Shown: positions 45,378 to 55,310, numbered from the stretch's first letter. The stretch: 64,000 nucleotides of DNA from Hymenobacter amundsenii (GCF_002204745.1 NZ_NIRR01000016.1:24950-88949); one strand, 5' to 3'. Notes: a model not told the origin generated them from the sequence alone. Translations and numbers: made by a program.

Positions 45378-46610
45378 ATGGCTAACAACAGAGGCGTAGT
45401 TTACCTGGAACCCGGCAAAGTAGCCGTTCAGGATATCGACTTTCCGGAGCTAAAAAACCCGAAAGGCAAAAAGATAACCCACGGCGTAGTACTGAAAGTT
45501 ATATCGACCAATATCTGCGGCTCCGACCAGCACATGGTACGCGGCCGTACCACGGCCCCCGCCGGCCTGATTCTGGGCCACGAAATAACCGGCGAGGTGA
45601 TTGAGATAGGCACCGACGTGGAGTTCCTTAAGAAGGGCGACCTGGTTTCGGTTCCCTTTAACGTGGCATGCGGCCGCTGCCGCACCTGCAAGGAAATGAA
45701 AACCGGCATCTGCCTGAACGTGAACGACGGCCGCGCCGGGGGCGCCTATGGTTACGTGGACATGGGCGGCTGGATTGGTGGCCAAGCCGAGTACGTAATG
45801 GTGCCCTACGCTGATTTTAACCTGCTCCGGTTCCCGAACAAAGACCAGGCGATGGAGAAAATCCGGGACCTGACCATGCTGAGCGACATTTTCCCGACGG
45901 GTTTCCACGGGGCGGTGAAGGCTGGCGTGGGCCCGGGCACGACCGTGTACGTTGCCGGCGCCGGGCCGGTGGGGCTGGCCGCGGCGGCTTCGGCCCAGCT
46001 GCTGGGTGCCGCCGTGGTAATCGTGGGCGACATGAACAAGGCCCGCCTCGCGCACGCCCGCTCGTTCGGCTGCGAAACCGTCGACCTGACGCTCGACGCG
46101 ACCCTGACCGAGCAGATAACCCAGATTCTGGGCGTGCCGGAAATCGACTGCGCCATTGACTGCGTGGGCTTCGAGGCCAGCGGTCATGGCTCCGACTCTA
46201 AAAAGGAAGTACCGGCGGCAGTGCTCAACTCGCTCATGGAAATAACCCGCGCCGGTGGTTCTATCGGCATTCCCGGCCTCTACGTAACCGAAGACCCGGG
46301 CGCCAAGGACAAGGCCGCCCAGAAAGGCAACCTCTCGATCCGCTTCGGCTTGGGATGGGCCAAAAGCCACTCGTTCCATACCGGCCAGACGCCCGTGATG
46401 AGCTACAACCGCCAGCTCATGCAGGCTATTCTCTACGACAAGGTGCAGATTGCCAAGGCCGTGAACGTGGAAGTCATCAGCCTCGACGACGCGCCCCGCG
46501 GCTACGAGGAATTCGACAGCGGCGTGGCCAAGAAGTTCGTCATTAACCCCCACAACCTGATTCCAGACGTGAAGGCCAAGGCCAAAGCAAAGAAGCCGGT
46601 GGAGGCGTAA
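45378..46610 (+). CDS. zinc-dependent formaldehyde dehydrogenase-like oxidoreductase (glutathione-independent type)
   Basis: 410-aa medium-chain dehydrogenase. Catalytic zinc site NICGSDQHMVRGR and GHEITGEV; structural zinc loop CGRCRTCKEMKTGIC; Rossmann part VYVAGAGPVGLAAAASAQLLGA; and the long insert with CAIDCVGFEASGHG typical of glutathione-independent formaldehyde dehydrogenase (FdhA) and its dismutase relatives. Substrate could be formaldehyde or another aldehyde/alcohol. Start ATG 45378 (MANNRGVVYLEPGKVAVQDI) is the family start; the open frame back to 45234 covers the intergenic gap. Confidence 0.9.
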   Translation: MANNRGVVYLEPGKVAVQDIDFPELKNPKGKKITHGVVLKVISTNICGSDQHMVRGRTTAPAGLILGHEITGEVIEIGTDVEFLKKGDLVSVPFNVACGRCRTCKEMKTGICLNVNDGRAGGAYGYVDMGGWIGGQAEYVMVPYADFNLLRFPNKDQAMEKIRDLTMLSDIFPTGFHGAVKAGVGPGTTVYVAGAGPVGLAAAASAQLLGAAVVIVGDMNKARLAHARSFGCETVDLTLDATLTEQITQILGVPEIDCAIDCVGFEASGHGSDSKKEVPAAVLNSLMEITRAGGSIGIPGLYVTEDPGAKDKAAQKGNLSIRFGLGWAKSHSFHTGQTPVMSYNRQLMQAILYDKVQIAKAVNVEVISLDDAPRGYEEFDSGVAKKFVINPHNLIPDVKAKAKAKKPVEA

Positions 46611-46629
46611 CTGATGCAATTGCTCTTAT

Positions 46630-46665
46630 GGAAATGCCCCGGCCGAAACGCCGGGGCATTTTTTT
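46630..46665 (+). terminator. intrinsic terminator after the formaldehyde dehydrogenase-like gene
   Basis: 11-bp stem AATGCCCCGGC / GCCGGGGCATT with a T7 tail. Confidence 0.9.
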
Positions 46666-46686
46666 GTGTCTTTAGAGTTCACAGAG

Positions 46687-46744
46687 AGGAGCCGCAAGTC
46701 TGTAGCGCGAAGCTGGAGCTTCGCGCTACAGACTTGCGGCTCCT
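46687..46744. repeat. perfect 28-bp-arm palindrome with GTAGCGCGAAG core
   Basis: Arms 46687-46714 and 46717-46744 are exact reverse complements with two bases between. It lies 22 bp beyond a complete terminator, so termination alone does not explain it. Shares its core with 32329-32420. Confidence 0.9.
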
Positions 46745-46783
46745 GTATTGCTTCAGCAGCCTCTTCTGCAGCCATAGCCGCTG

Positions 46784-47536
46784 TTATCGTTCGTTTATTG
46801 CCCGCATGTATCCCGCCCGTAGAACAATTAGCAGATAGAAGAACAGCAGCGCAACGGGAACTGTCAGGTGGTCTCCGTCGATGATAATCGCAACGGTGTA
46901 GAGTCCAGTAAACATAAGTGGCAAGAATACCACCGCATCGACCAGCATGGCAGGCCACGAGCTGTATTTGGGTTTCTCAAACAGTAACGCAGGCAACTGG
47001 GCGGGCCATACAGCCAGCAGAAATAACGCATTGCTGGCGAGCCAGCCTCCAAACAAGGCTATCTGCCCATACATCAGTGGAATGGCAGTGGTATCGGCCA
47101 TGGGCCGAAAGTCGCCGCGCAGGCTCCGGTAATAATAGTACCAGTAAAGGGAGGCAAACAACAAAGCCCAGCCGGCGTTCAGCCAGATAACAAACGCACT
47201 TTTACCAACGGTTTTTAGCCGCCGGAAACGTGCCCAGGTTTGTACCCGGTTGGCGCGTAGAAACAACAGAATCGTGAGGCTGCTGATAGCTACGCCAGAG
47301 CCGACATCGAGCCAGGAGTTGCGGCTGGTGCGCCAAGCTTCTTCGGTTGCGTAGTAGGCTTTCCGGGCTTCTGCTGCATTACCTGAACTGTACTCCGGCT
47401 GTAGGGCGTACAAGTTATTGGCACTCTTGCCGGGTATGAAGGCCGGCATAGAGGACCCAATCAACCAAGCAAGTAACCCAAGTAATATCAGTATCAGGAA
47501 TACAACCTGCAAATTCCGGGTCATTCGTTTCGGCAT
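46784..47536 (-). CDS. hypothetical polytopic membrane protein
   Basis: 250-aa protein with about six hydrophobic segments: VVFLILILLGLLAWLIGSS, VGSGVAISSLTILLFL, FVIWLNAGWALLFASLYWYYYY, GQIALFGGWLASNALFLLAVW, MLVDAVVFLPLMFTGLYTVAIII and VPVALLFFYLLIVLRAGYM. A polar loop follows the first helix. I recognise no family. It converges on the formaldehyde dehydrogenase-like gene. Confidence 0.7.
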   Translation of the reverse strand: MPKRMTRNLQVVFLILILLGLLAWLIGSSMPAFIPGKSANNLYALQPEYSSGNAAEARKAYYATEEAWRTSRNSWLDVGSGVAISSLTILLFLRANRVQTWARFRRLKTVGKSAFVIWLNAGWALLFASLYWYYYYRSLRGDFRPMADTTAIPLMYGQIALFGGWLASNALFLLAVWPAQLPALLFEKPKYSSWPAMLVDAVVFLPLMFTGLYTVAIIIDGDHLTVPVALLFFYLLIVLRAGYMRAINER

Positions 47537-47675
47537 GGCGTAAAACTACCGTGTTTGAGTAAATGCCGGCCTGCTACTTTTGCGCATTGCCTCCGGTTTC
47601 GGGCGCTTGCAACGCGCCCCCGCTGCCTGTTTCGTACCTTAGCCCTACCAAAACCCACCCAAACCGCCCTTCGAT

Positions 47676-50600
47676 ATGCAAGCTCCCGTAGCGCCTTATA
47701 AACCTAAAAACCACGTCCGCATTGTAACGGCCGCCGCGCTGTTCGATGGGCACGATGCCGCCATCAATATTATGCGCCGCATCATTCAGAGCAGCGGCGC
47801 CGAGGTTATTCACCTGGGCCACAACCGCTCGGTGCAGGAAATCGTGGATTGCGCCATTCAGGAGGATGCCCAGGCCATTGCCATTACCTCCTACCAGGGC
47901 GGCCACAACGAGTACTTCAAGTACATGCACGATTTGCTGAAGGAGCGTGGCGCGGGCCACATCAAGCTCTTTGGCGGCGGCGGCGGCGTGATTCTGCCCT
48001 CCGAAATCGAGGACCTGATGAGCCACGGCGTCACCCGCATCTACTCGCCCGACGATGGCCGCGCCATGGGCCTGCAGGGCATGATTAACGACCTGCTCGA
48101 ACAGGCCGACTTCCCGACCGGCCAGAACCTGAACGGCGAGGCCGACCACCTCAAAGACAAGAACGCCCGCGACATTGGCCGCCTGATTTCGGCCGCCGAA
48201 AACTTTCCGGAGGAGTTCTTAGCAGTCAGCAAAAAGCTGAACGCTGGCAGCGCTTCTGCTACCGATAAGGACGGCAAGCTGGCAACGCCAATCCTCGGTA
48301 TCACCGGCACGGGCGGCGCAGGCAAGTCGAGCCTCGTGGATGAGTTGGTACGACGCTTTCTGATGGACTTCCCCGAGAAGACCATTGCCATTATTTCCGT
48401 CGACCCCAGCAAGCGCAAAACCGGCGGGGCGCTGCTCGGCGACCGGATCCGGATGAATGCCATTAACTCGCCCCGGGTATACATGCGCAGTTTGGCCACG
48501 CGCCAGAGCAACCTGGCCCTGAGCAAGTACGTGCAGGACGCCGTAGACGTGGTGCGGGCCGCCGACTTCGACCTGATTATCCTCGAAACGTCCGGCATCG
48601 GCCAGTCCGACACCGAAATCATCGAGCACTCCGACGCCAGCCTCTACGTGATGACGCCCGAGTACGGCGCGGCCACCCAGCTGGAGAAAATCGACATGCT
48701 CGATTTCGCCGACGTTATTGCTCTTAACAAGTTCGACAAGCGGGGCGCCCTGGATGCGTTGCGCGACGTGCGCAAGCAGTACCAGCGCAACCACGGCCTC
48801 TGGGACAAGCAGACTGATACCATGCCGGTCTTCGGCACCATCGCCTCCCAGTTCAACGACCCGGGCATGAACCGGCTGTACCGCGCCGTACTGGCCACTA
48901 TAGAGGAGCGCACCGGCCACGCCTTTGCCTCGAAGCTCGAAACCTCGGTGGAGGACTCCGAGAAGATTTACATCATTCCGCCGCACCGCACGCGGTACCT
49001 TTCCGAAATAGCCGAAACCAACCGCCAGTATGACCAGTGGGTTCAAAAACAGTCTGCCACAGCGCAGCAGCTCTATGGAATCCGACAAGCCGTCGGAGCC
49101 GTTGAAAGCCTCGGCAACGACCGGCCAGCAAGCAGTGCCGGAGGAATTGGTAGCGGCGGCGGCGCAAGCCCTGCCGGAGTCGAGCCCGGAACACTCGTGG
49201 CCGGCCTGGAAAGCACCTTCGAGGAGGTCAAGCTCCGCCTGGACGGTCAGAACTGGAAGCTCCTGGAGAACTGGTCGCAAACGGTAGCCGCCTATAAGGC
49301 CCCCGAGTTCGTGTTCAAGGTGCGCGACAAGGAGCTACGCCTCCAAACGCACACCCAGAGCTTGTCGGGCACCCAGATTCCGAAGGTGAGCCTGCCGCGC
49401 TATACGGCCTGGGGCGATTTGCTCCGCTGGCAGCTGCAGGAGAACGTGCCCGGCGAGTTCCCGTACACGGCCGGCGTGTTCCCATTCAAGCGCGAGGGCG
49501 AAGACCCCACCCGCATGTTTGCCGGCGAAGGTGGCCCCGAGCGCACCAACCGCCGCTTCCACTACGTGAGCATGGGCCTGCCCGCCAAGCGCCTGAGCAC
49601 GGCCTTCGACTCGGTAACGCTCTACGGCGAAGACCCGGATGTGCGGCCCGACATATACGGTAAAATCGGCAACGCCGGCGTGAGCATTGCCTGCCTCGAC
49701 GATGCCAAGAAGCTCTACTCGGGCTTCAACCTGGCCAACCCGAGCACGTCGGTGTCCATGACCATCAACGGTCCCGCCGCTACGCTGGCCGCCTTCTTCA
49801 TGAACGCGGCCATTGACCAGCAGTGCGAGCTCTATATTAAGGAGCACGGCCTGGAAGACGAGGTTAGCCAGAAAATCGACGAAATCTACCAGGGCTACGG
49901 CCAGCCCCGCCCCCACTACCAGGGCCCGCTGCCCGAGGGCAACGACGGCCTAGGCCTCATGCTGCTCGGCGTAACCGGCGACCAGGTGCTGCCCGCCGAG
50001 GTATATGAGTCCATCAAAACCCGCACGCTCACGCAGGTGCGCGGCACCGTGCAGGCCGATATTCTCAAGGAAGATCAGGCGCAAAACACCTGCATTTTCT
50101 CCACCGAATTCGCCCTGCGCCTGATGGGCGACGTGCAGCAGTACTTCATCGACGAGAAGGTTCGCAACTTCTACTCGGTGTCGATTTCGGGCTACCACAT
50201 TGCCGAGGCCGGCGCCAACCCCATCACCCAGCTGGCCCTCACGCTGAGCAACGGCTTCACGTTTGTGGAGTACTACGTGAGCCGGGGTATGGACGTGAAT
50301 GACTTCGCCCCCAACCTCTCGTTCTTCTTCTCCAACGGCATCGACCCCGAGTACGCCGTGATTGGCCGGGTGGCCCGCCGCATCTGGGCCAAGGCCATGA
50401 AGCTGAAGTACGGCGCAAACGCCCGCTCGCAGATGTTGAAGTACCACATCCAGACCAGCGGCCGGAGCCTGCACGCCCAGGAAATCGACTTCAACGACAT
50501 CCGCACCACCCTGCAGGCCCTGTACGCCATCTACGACAACTGCAACAGCCTGCACACCAACGCCTACGATGAGGCCATTACCACGCCCACCGAGGAGTCG

Positions 50601-51140
50601 GTGCGCCGGGCCATGGCCATTCAGCTCATCATCAACCGCGAGCTGGGCCTGGCCAAGAACGAAAACCCGCTCCAGGGCTCGTTCATCATCGAGGAGCTGA
50701 CCGACCTAGTGGAAGAGGCCGTGCTCACCGAGTTCGACCGCATCACGGAGCGCGGCGGCGTGCTCGGGGCCATGGAAACCATGTACCAGCGCGGCAAGAT
50801 TCAGGAGGAGAGCATGCACTACGAGATGCTCAAGCACACGGGCGAGTACCCCATCATCGGCGTCAACACCTTCCTCTCGTCGAAGGGCTCGCCCACGGTG
50901 GTACCCGCCGAGGTAATCCGGGCCACCGAGGAGGAGAAGCAGTACCAGATTACGATGCTGGAGGCCCTGCAGGCCCGCAACGCCGCCGAGGCCCCCGCGC
51001 GCCTCAAGCACCTGCAGCAAGTCGCCGTGGCCAACGGCAACCTCTTCGAGGAGCTAATGGACACCGTCAAGTTCTGCTCGCTCGGCCAGATTACGAACGC
51101 CCTATTTGAGGTTGGTGGGCAGTATCGGCGGAATATGTAG
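47676..51140 (+). CDS. icmF: fused isobutyryl-CoA mutase IcmF
   Basis: 1154-aa three-in-one adenosylcobalamin mutase. Residues 15-140: B12-binding domain ([13 protein letters not shown] with the cobalt-ligand His26, a D-x-H-x-x-A form). About 200-410: MeaB-like G-protein chaperone (GTGGAGKSS at 211-219, NKFD at 351). About 520-1154: the mutase barrel. In the substrate pocket [11 protein letters not shown] places Phe where methylmalonyl-CoA mutase has Tyr, as expected for isobutyryl/butyryl (or pivalyl) substrates. The linker near 485-505 is a Gly/Ser/Ala-rich insert. It interconverts isobutyryl-CoA and n-butyryl-CoA, with possible links to the 3HCDH at 23851. A one-mismatch -7 is at 47635. 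Confidence 0.95.
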   Translation: MQAPVAPYKPKNHVRIVTAAALFDGHDAAINIMRRIIQSSGAEVIHLGHNRSVQEIVDCAIQEDAQAIAITSYQGGHNEYFKYMHDLLKERGAGHIKLFGGGGGVILPSEIEDLMSHGVTRIYSPDDGRAMGLQGMINDLLEQADFPTGQNLNGEADHLKDKNARDIGRLISAAENFPEEFLAVSKKLNAGSASATDKDGKLATPILGITGTGGAGKSSLVDELVRRFLMDFPEKTIAIISVDPSKRKTGGALLGDRIRMNAINSPRVYMRSLATRQSNLALSKYVQDAVDVVRAADFDLIILETSGIGQSDTEIIEHSDASLYVMTPEYGAATQLEKIDMLDFADVIALNKFDKRGALDALRDVRKQYQRNHGLWDKQTDTMPVFGTIASQFNDPGMNRLYRAVLATIEERTGHAFASKLETSVEDSEKIYIIPPHRTRYLSEIAETNRQYDQWVQKQSATAQQLYGIRQAVGAVESLGNDRPASSAGGIGSGGGASPAGVEPGTLVAGLESTFEEVKLRLDGQNWKLLENWSQTVAAYKAPEFVFKVRDKELRLQTHTQSLSGTQIPKVSLPRYTAWGDLLRWQLQENVPGEFPYTAGVFPFKREGEDPTRMFAGEGGPERTNRRFHYVSMGLPAKRLSTAFDSVTLYGEDPDVRPDIYGKIGNAGVSIACLDDAKKLYSGFNLANPSTSVSMTINGPAATLAAFFMNAAIDQQCELYIKEHGLEDEVSQKIDEIYQGYGQPRPHYQGPLPEGNDGLGLMLLGVTGDQVLPAEVYESIKTRTLTQVRGTVQADILKEDQAQNTCIFSTEFALRLMGDVQQYFIDEKVRNFYSVSISGYHIAEAGANPITQLALTLSNGFTFVEYYVSRGMDVNDFAPNLSFFFSNGIDPEYAVIGRVARRIWAKAMKLKYGANARSQMLKYHIQTSGRSLHAQEIDFNDIRTTLQALYAIYDNCNSLHTNAYDEAITTPTEESVRRAMAIQLIINRELGLAKNENPLQGSFIIEELTDLVEEAVLTEFDRITERGGVLGAMETMYQRGKIQEESMHYEMLKHTGEYPIIGVNTFLSSKGSPTVVPAEVIRATEEEKQYQITMLEALQARNAAEAPARLKHLQQVAVANGNLFEELMDTVKFCSLGQITNALFEVGGQYRRNM

Positions 51141-51145
51141 ATTTG
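51138..51145 (+). promoter_or_regulatory. -7 element TAGATTTG overlapping the icmF stop codon
   Basis: Exact TAnnTTTG with a TTG at 51112-51114 (23-bp spacing), 38 nt before the ATG of the AT-rich gene; suggests that gene has its own promoter. Confidence 0.6.
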
Positions 51146-51183
51146 TTTAATACAAGTGTATTTTTTCTTCAACAATCGGACTT

Positions 51184-52155
51184 ATGCCATCTGCACCGTC
51201 GCTTAAATGGGCCATCATTCAAGGAAATTTTGACACCAGTAAAGAACTTGTAACATTTCATGGCAAGCCATATCCTATTAAAAATGCCAAAGGTGAAGAC
51301 GAGAGAGTTGGCTTAGAGGTTGGAATAGCCATGTCTAATGCACAGTTTGCTGGTGGTGAAATCAGTGCTGACATTGAATTTAGCAAAATAGAAGATAACA
51401 ACGGATGTGAAATTATATTTTATTATGACGCAGCAACTGGCGTACAATTGAATGCTGGAATTGGTGCATACGGAGCTTTTTGCATTAGGCAATGGGATGG
51501 CGAAAAATGGGTTGACCATGCTAGTGGAGGCAGTAGAGAATCTTTAAGAGCGAATCGACGATATTCAGTCAAAGTCTCTGTTAGAGGTTCTAGAGTAAGC
51601 CTTTCAGTTGATGAGGTTGAGGTTTTAGCAGTTGTACTACCCTTTTCTATTCCAAGCAGCCAAGTCGGCATATTCTGCTTAGACGATACAGATGTTAAAG
51701 TTAGAAACCTACAGGTTTCTGGCGAAAGAGGCGAAGTTTTTGTTGTAATGCAATTCACAAAAGAGTTTACTGATATTCATGAAGAAGTTATTAAAAATGT
51801 TTGCAACGAGTTTGAACTAGAGGCGAAGCTTGCAAGTGACACTTATGGTCCTGGCATGATAATATCTGATATTGTTCAATCAATAACTGATTCAGAGTTT
51901 GTAATTGCCGAAATAACACCTAATAATGCGAATGTTTATTACGAACTTGGCTATGCTCATGGCATAAACAAGCCTGTCATTCTTCTTGCCAATAGAGCAA
52001 CTGTAAAGCTTCCTTTTGATGTTTCTCCTTTTCGCGTATTAATGTATGACAACAGTATTGCCGGGAGAAGGGATTTTGAAGAAGGTCTGCGAAAGCATAT
52101 AAGCTCTGTTCTTGACAAGGATTTAATTAACAAGAGCCGACGTAGTAGAAATTAA
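51184..52155 (+). CDS. AT-rich two-domain protein: jelly-roll plus TIR/deoxyribosyltransferase-like domain
   Basis: 323-aa soluble protein whose base composition and codons (many A/T third positions) stand out from everything around it, which suggests recent transfer. Residues about 1-180 look like a concanavalin/LamG-type beta-sandwich (GEISADIEFSKIEDNNGCEIIFYYD, VSVRGSRVSLSVDEVEVL, VGIFCLDDTDVKVRNLQV). Residues about 183-310 form an alpha/beta domain: VFVVMQFTKEFTDIHEEVIKNVC, IISDIVQSITDSEFVIAEITPNNANVYYELGYAHGINKPVILL, LPFDVSPFRVLMYD. The N-x-N-V-Y-Y-E-L-G-Y-A-H motif occurs in TIR-like/nucleoside-deoxyribosyltransferase-like domains often tied to phage defence (family knowledge). Role in defence is inference. 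Own promoter; a perfect 22-bp palindrome follows. Confidence 0.75.
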   Translation: MPSAPSLKWAIIQGNFDTSKELVTFHGKPYPIKNAKGEDERVGLEVGIAMSNAQFAGGEISADIEFSKIEDNNGCEIIFYYDAATGVQLNAGIGAYGAFCIRQWDGEKWVDHASGGSRESLRANRRYSVKVSVRGSRVSLSVDEVEVLAVVLPFSIPSSQVGIFCLDDTDVKVRNLQVSGERGEVFVVMQFTKEFTDIHEEVIKNVCNEFELEAKLASDTYGPGMIISDIVQSITDSEFVIAEITPNNANVYYELGYAHGINKPVILLANRATVKLPFDVSPFRVLMYDNSIAGRRDFEEGLRKHISSVLDKDLINKSRRSRN

Positions 52156-52513
52156 ATTATCAAACTATCAACAACTTCTAAGCACGACACCCTCGCCCCT
52201 ACAATTTGGGACGAGGGTGTCGTGCTTAGAAGTAAAAGATATTGGCACTATTCTGCAGCGCGAACTCAATGTACTACACTTATAATTGGCGCACCTGTTT
52301 CCGCTGCTACTCCCCAGCCCGCCGCGGCCGTTACGCGCCGCTTCGGGTGGGGCCGGGGGCGCACGGCGGGGCTTCGCGCAATTGATTACGGGAACGTTAG
52401 AGTTGGTAGAGCAATAACAAATTTGCCTACTTACTTTGAAATACAAAGTTCTTTTACATCCTTTGCAACGCAGTCGATTGTTCGGCCCGCGGCAACCTTA
52501 ATCCTTTACTGTC
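52156..52513. other. 358-bp intergenic region with palindrome
   Basis: Left part holds a perfect palindrome (52174-52233), the middle a GC-rich stretch, the right an AT-rich stretch leading into the next gene. A plus-strand frame at 52222-52671 crosses all of these and overlaps a better gene, so I do not call it. Confidence 0.6.
52174..52233. repeat. perfect 22-bp-arm palindrome after the AT-rich gene
   Basis: Arms 52174-52195 and 52212-52233 (outer end ACTTCTAAGCACGAC) around a 16-nt loop. Probably a terminator; it marks the right boundary of the AT-rich segment. Confidence 0.85.
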
Positions 52514-53074
52514 ATGCCACTTACCCAACGTCTTGTTCGCCCGGCCCTGATTACCGGGGGCCTTTTGCTGATACCCTTCGTGGCCATGCGTTTCACCCAG
52601 GAAGTGCAGTGGGATTGGTCCGACTTCGCTTTTGCCGGCGTCCTGCTGTTCGGCACCGGGCTGGCCTTTGAGTTGGTAGCTGGCCGGGGCGGCACTACCG
52701 CGTACCGGCTGGGCGTGGGCATGGGCCTAGCGGCCGCGCTGCTGCTGGTGTGGGTGAACGCGGCCGTGGGCATAATCGGCAGCGAAGACAACCCGGCCAA
52801 CCTGCTCTATGGCGGGGTGCTGCTGGTGGCGGTGGTGGGGGCCGCAGTGGCCCGTTTGCGGGCGCACGGCCTGGCCCGCGCGATGCTCGCCGCAGCCCTA
52901 GCCCAGTTTCTGGTGCCGTTGCTGGCCCTGCTCATCTGGCGGCCCGCGCTGGACTGGGGAACGGTGGGCGTGCTGGGGTTCAACACGATATTCGTGGGGC
53001 TGTGGCTGGGGGCGGCTCTGCTTTTCCGCCGCGCCAACACCACCGGCTCAGCGCCCGCACACCAGCTGGCCTAG
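52514..53074 (+). CDS. hypothetical membrane protein
   Basis: 186-aa protein with five to six hydrophobic helices (LITGGLLLIPFVAM, FAFAGVLLFGTGLAFELVAG, LGVGMGLAAALLLVWVNAAVGII, LLYGGVLLVAVVGAAVARL, MLAAALAQFLVPLLALLIW, LGFNTIFVGLWLGAALLF). The conserved-looking GSEDNPANLLY between helices is the best family tag. Function unknown. GC-rich like the rest of the chromosome, unlike its left neighbour. Confidence 0.7.
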   Translation: MPLTQRLVRPALITGGLLLIPFVAMRFTQEVQWDWSDFAFAGVLLFGTGLAFELVAGRGGTTAYRLGVGMGLAAALLLVWVNAAVGIIGSEDNPANLLYGGVLLVAVVGAAVARLRAHGLARAMLAAALAQFLVPLLALLIWRPALDWGTVGVLGFNTIFVGLWLGAALLFRRANTTGSAPAHQLA

Positions 53075-53206
53075 TTAGCCAGTATGTTGGCGCGGGGCCG
53101 TGCAGTATCCCGCCGGCGGCCAGGCCGCAATGCTGGTCCCTGTGGCGGCTGGCCCGGCAAATGGGCTGGTTCACCGAAAGGGCTGCTTCCGCTGCTGGCA
53201 ATTGGC

Positions 53207-53214
53207 TAGCTTTG
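53207..53214 (+). promoter_or_regulatory. -7 element TAGCTTTG just before the PBP gene
   Basis: Exact TAnnTTTG ending 4 nt before ATG 53219. Transcription starting about 7 nt downstream would fall at or after that ATG, so ATG 53225 or 53246 may be the true start, or the mRNA is leaderless. Confidence 0.6.
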
Positions 53215-53218
53215 GCAC

Positions 53219-55057
53219 ATGCGCATGGTTTTCTATAAGTCGAAGATGGGGTTGCTACTCCTGCTGCTGCTGATTGGACAGTCGGCGTGCTCCTCCCCTT
53301 CAGCCGAGGTGGCGGCGCAGGAGGTTCAGGAACCCACCGAAACCTTTACCCAGCGCCGCGTGGTAGTAGGCGCCGACTCGCTCGTTCGCGGCCGCCTGCT
53401 CGACCGCAACGATTCGGTGCTGGTGGCCACCGGCACTTTGCACCTGCTGAAACTGCCGCGCAAGGCCCCGCTTGATACCTTGGCTTTGGCCAAGCTGCTG
53501 GGCTGGGGGCCAACCACCATCAGGCAGCGCATCGCCAACGCCCTCCCCTACGATGATGCTCCGGCCGGCTACCCCGTGAACCTGCGGCTAACGGCGGCCG
53601 AAGCCGCGCGGGTGCGCAAGGCCCGCAAGGAGTGGCCCACGCTGGTGCTCAGTACCCAGGTGGGCCGGCGCTACACCGCCAACGCCGGCGCGGCCGTGCT
53701 GGGCTACCCGGCCGCCGAAGCCCAGGCGTTTTTCAGGCAAGCCCAACGCACCAAGCGCGGCCGCTTTTATAAACTGCGCAACGGCGGCGTCGAAGGGTAT
53801 TACAACGGTCTGCTGATGGGGCGCGTCGGCTACCTGCACCCGCTCATCGACTCGGTGGGCAACAACCGCGGCAGCTGGGCCACCGATACCACCTTCCGCC
53901 AGGGCCAGGATCTGCACCTGACCATCGACACTAAACTACAGGCCTACGCCGAGCAGCTCATGGGTAACCGCAAGGGCTACCTCGTGGCCCTCGACCCCAA
54001 AACCGGCGAAATCCTGGCCTACGTGTCGGGCCCGGTGTACGACCCGGCCACGCTCACGGCCCCCGACCAGGCCAAGGTGCGCTCGGAGATGCTCTACGAC
54101 GAGAACCGGCCCCTGCTCAACCGGCCCGCCATGCTGGCTAACCCGCCCGGCTCGGTGTTCAAGCTGGTGAATGCGGCCGTGGCGTTGCAGCTCGGGGCCA
54201 TTACGCCCACCACCGGCTTCAAGTGCGACCAGACGCTGATTAAGTGCGTGCACAACCACCCGGTACCCAGCAGCCTCACGGTGGGCCTCAAGTACAGCTG
54301 CAACCCCTACTTCTACCAGACCATGCGCAACCTCATGCAGCGCGTGCCCGATAGCTTAGTGGCCGATACCGTGGCCGCCCGCCACGCCAACTTAGCCGAG
54401 TGGCGGCGCTACGTGCGCTCGTTCGGCCTCGATTCGGTGCTGGGCGTGGATATCCCCCGCGAGGCCTCCGGCTTCCTGCCCACCCCCGCGTACTACGACA
54501 AGGCCCGCAAAACCCGTAACTGGACCTACCGCTCCATCTACTCGCTGAGCATCGGGCAGGGCGAAATCAATATGACAGGCCTGCAAATGGCCAACATGAC
54601 GGCCATTATTGCCAACCGCGGCTGGTACTACCCGCCTCACCTCGTGCGCAGTATCGGCGACGATGGGCCGCTCCCGCGCTTTACCGAAAAGCGGTATACC
54701 CTCATCGACAGCGCCAATTTCGAGGCCCTGCTGCCCGGCATGATTGGCGTAATGCAGCGCGGCGGCACGGCCGACGCCTCCAGCCTCGCCGACGTGGGCA
54801 TTACGGTAGCCGGCAAAACCGGCACCGTCGAAAACGGCGGCGACGATGATGACGACCACGCCGCCTTCGTCGGCTTCGCCCCCGCCGACAACCCCAAAAT
54901 AGTAGTGGCCGTGTACCTCGAAAATGCCGGCTTCGGGGCCACCGCCGCGGCTCCCTGCGCCGTGCTGGTGATGGAAAAGCACCTGCGCGGCTCCATCGCG
55001 CCTAAGCGCAAGCGCTGGGAAGCACGCGTGAAGCACCGCGCCCGCAACGGATATTAA
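53219..55057 (+). CDS. lipoprotein-type penicillin-binding protein (transpeptidase)
   Basis: Up to 612-aa class-B-like PBP that cross-links peptidoglycan. The N-terminus is a lipoprotein signal (LLLLLLLIGQSACSS) instead of the usual single transmembrane anchor. Transpeptidase motifs: S312-x-x-K315 (PGSVFKLVNA), S360-C-N362 (KYSCNPYF) and K533-TGT (VAGKTGTVENG). The middle has GYLVALDPKTGEILAYVSGP, typical of MrdA/FtsI enzymes. A -7 element touches the start, so ATG 53225 or 53246 could be used. It may work with the monofunctional MtgA encoded at 12390. Confidence 0.92.
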   Translation: MRMVFYKSKMGLLLLLLLIGQSACSSPSAEVAAQEVQEPTETFTQRRVVVGADSLVRGRLLDRNDSVLVATGTLHLLKLPRKAPLDTLALAKLLGWGPTTIRQRIANALPYDDAPAGYPVNLRLTAAEAARVRKARKEWPTLVLSTQVGRRYTANAGAAVLGYPAAEAQAFFRQAQRTKRGRFYKLRNGGVEGYYNGLLMGRVGYLHPLIDSVGNNRGSWATDTTFRQGQDLHLTIDTKLQAYAEQLMGNRKGYLVALDPKTGEILAYVSGPVYDPATLTAPDQAKVRSEMLYDENRPLLNRPAMLANPPGSVFKLVNAAVALQLGAITPTTGFKCDQTLIKCVHNHPVPSSLTVGLKYSCNPYFYQTMRNLMQRVPDSLVADTVAARHANLAEWRRYVRSFGLDSVLGVDIPREASGFLPTPAYYDKARKTRNWTYRSIYSLSIGQGEINMTGLQMANMTAIIANRGWYYPPHLVRSIGDDGPLPRFTEKRYTLIDSANFEALLPGMIGVMQRGGTADASSLADVGITVAGKTGTVENGGDDDDDHAAFVGFAPADNPKIVVAVYLENAGFGATAAAPCAVLVMEKHLRGSIAPKRKRWEARVKHRARNGY

Positions 55058-55237
55058 TATTTGTGGGTAGCCAGGCCGTGCAGGCGCCTATTACTGCATC
55101 TCTTCTCGTTAGGTTTTAGACAGCAAGCGGCCGTGAGCTTGGCTTCGTTGCCTTTCGGTTCACGCTACATCATACAAAAGTGCGGGAGTTGTGCGGGAGT
55201 TTTATGAGGATAGGCCGTTTGGCTTCTAATGCCCACA

Positions 55238-55264
55238 GCCCCCTTCTGCCGGGCAGAAGGGGGC
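55238..55264. terminator. hairpin between the PBP gene and the 55311 gene
   Basis: GCCCCCTTCTGCC / GGCAGAAGGGGGC stem with a minimal loop; can serve both convergent genes. Confidence 0.7.
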
Positions 55265-55310
55265 CGAGAATAGAATTTCAGCTACTGACTGAGGCTGCTA
55301 GCCCGGCAGA

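Noticed and set aside
45450..46619. 389-codon frame antisense to the formaldehyde dehydrogenase-like gene
   Set aside because: Frame opened by third-position GC bias; the product is His/Gly/Val-rich without domain signatures.
52222..52671. 149-codon frame across a palindrome and into the next gene
   Set aside because: Crosses regions of different base composition and overlaps a well-formed membrane protein gene in another frame.
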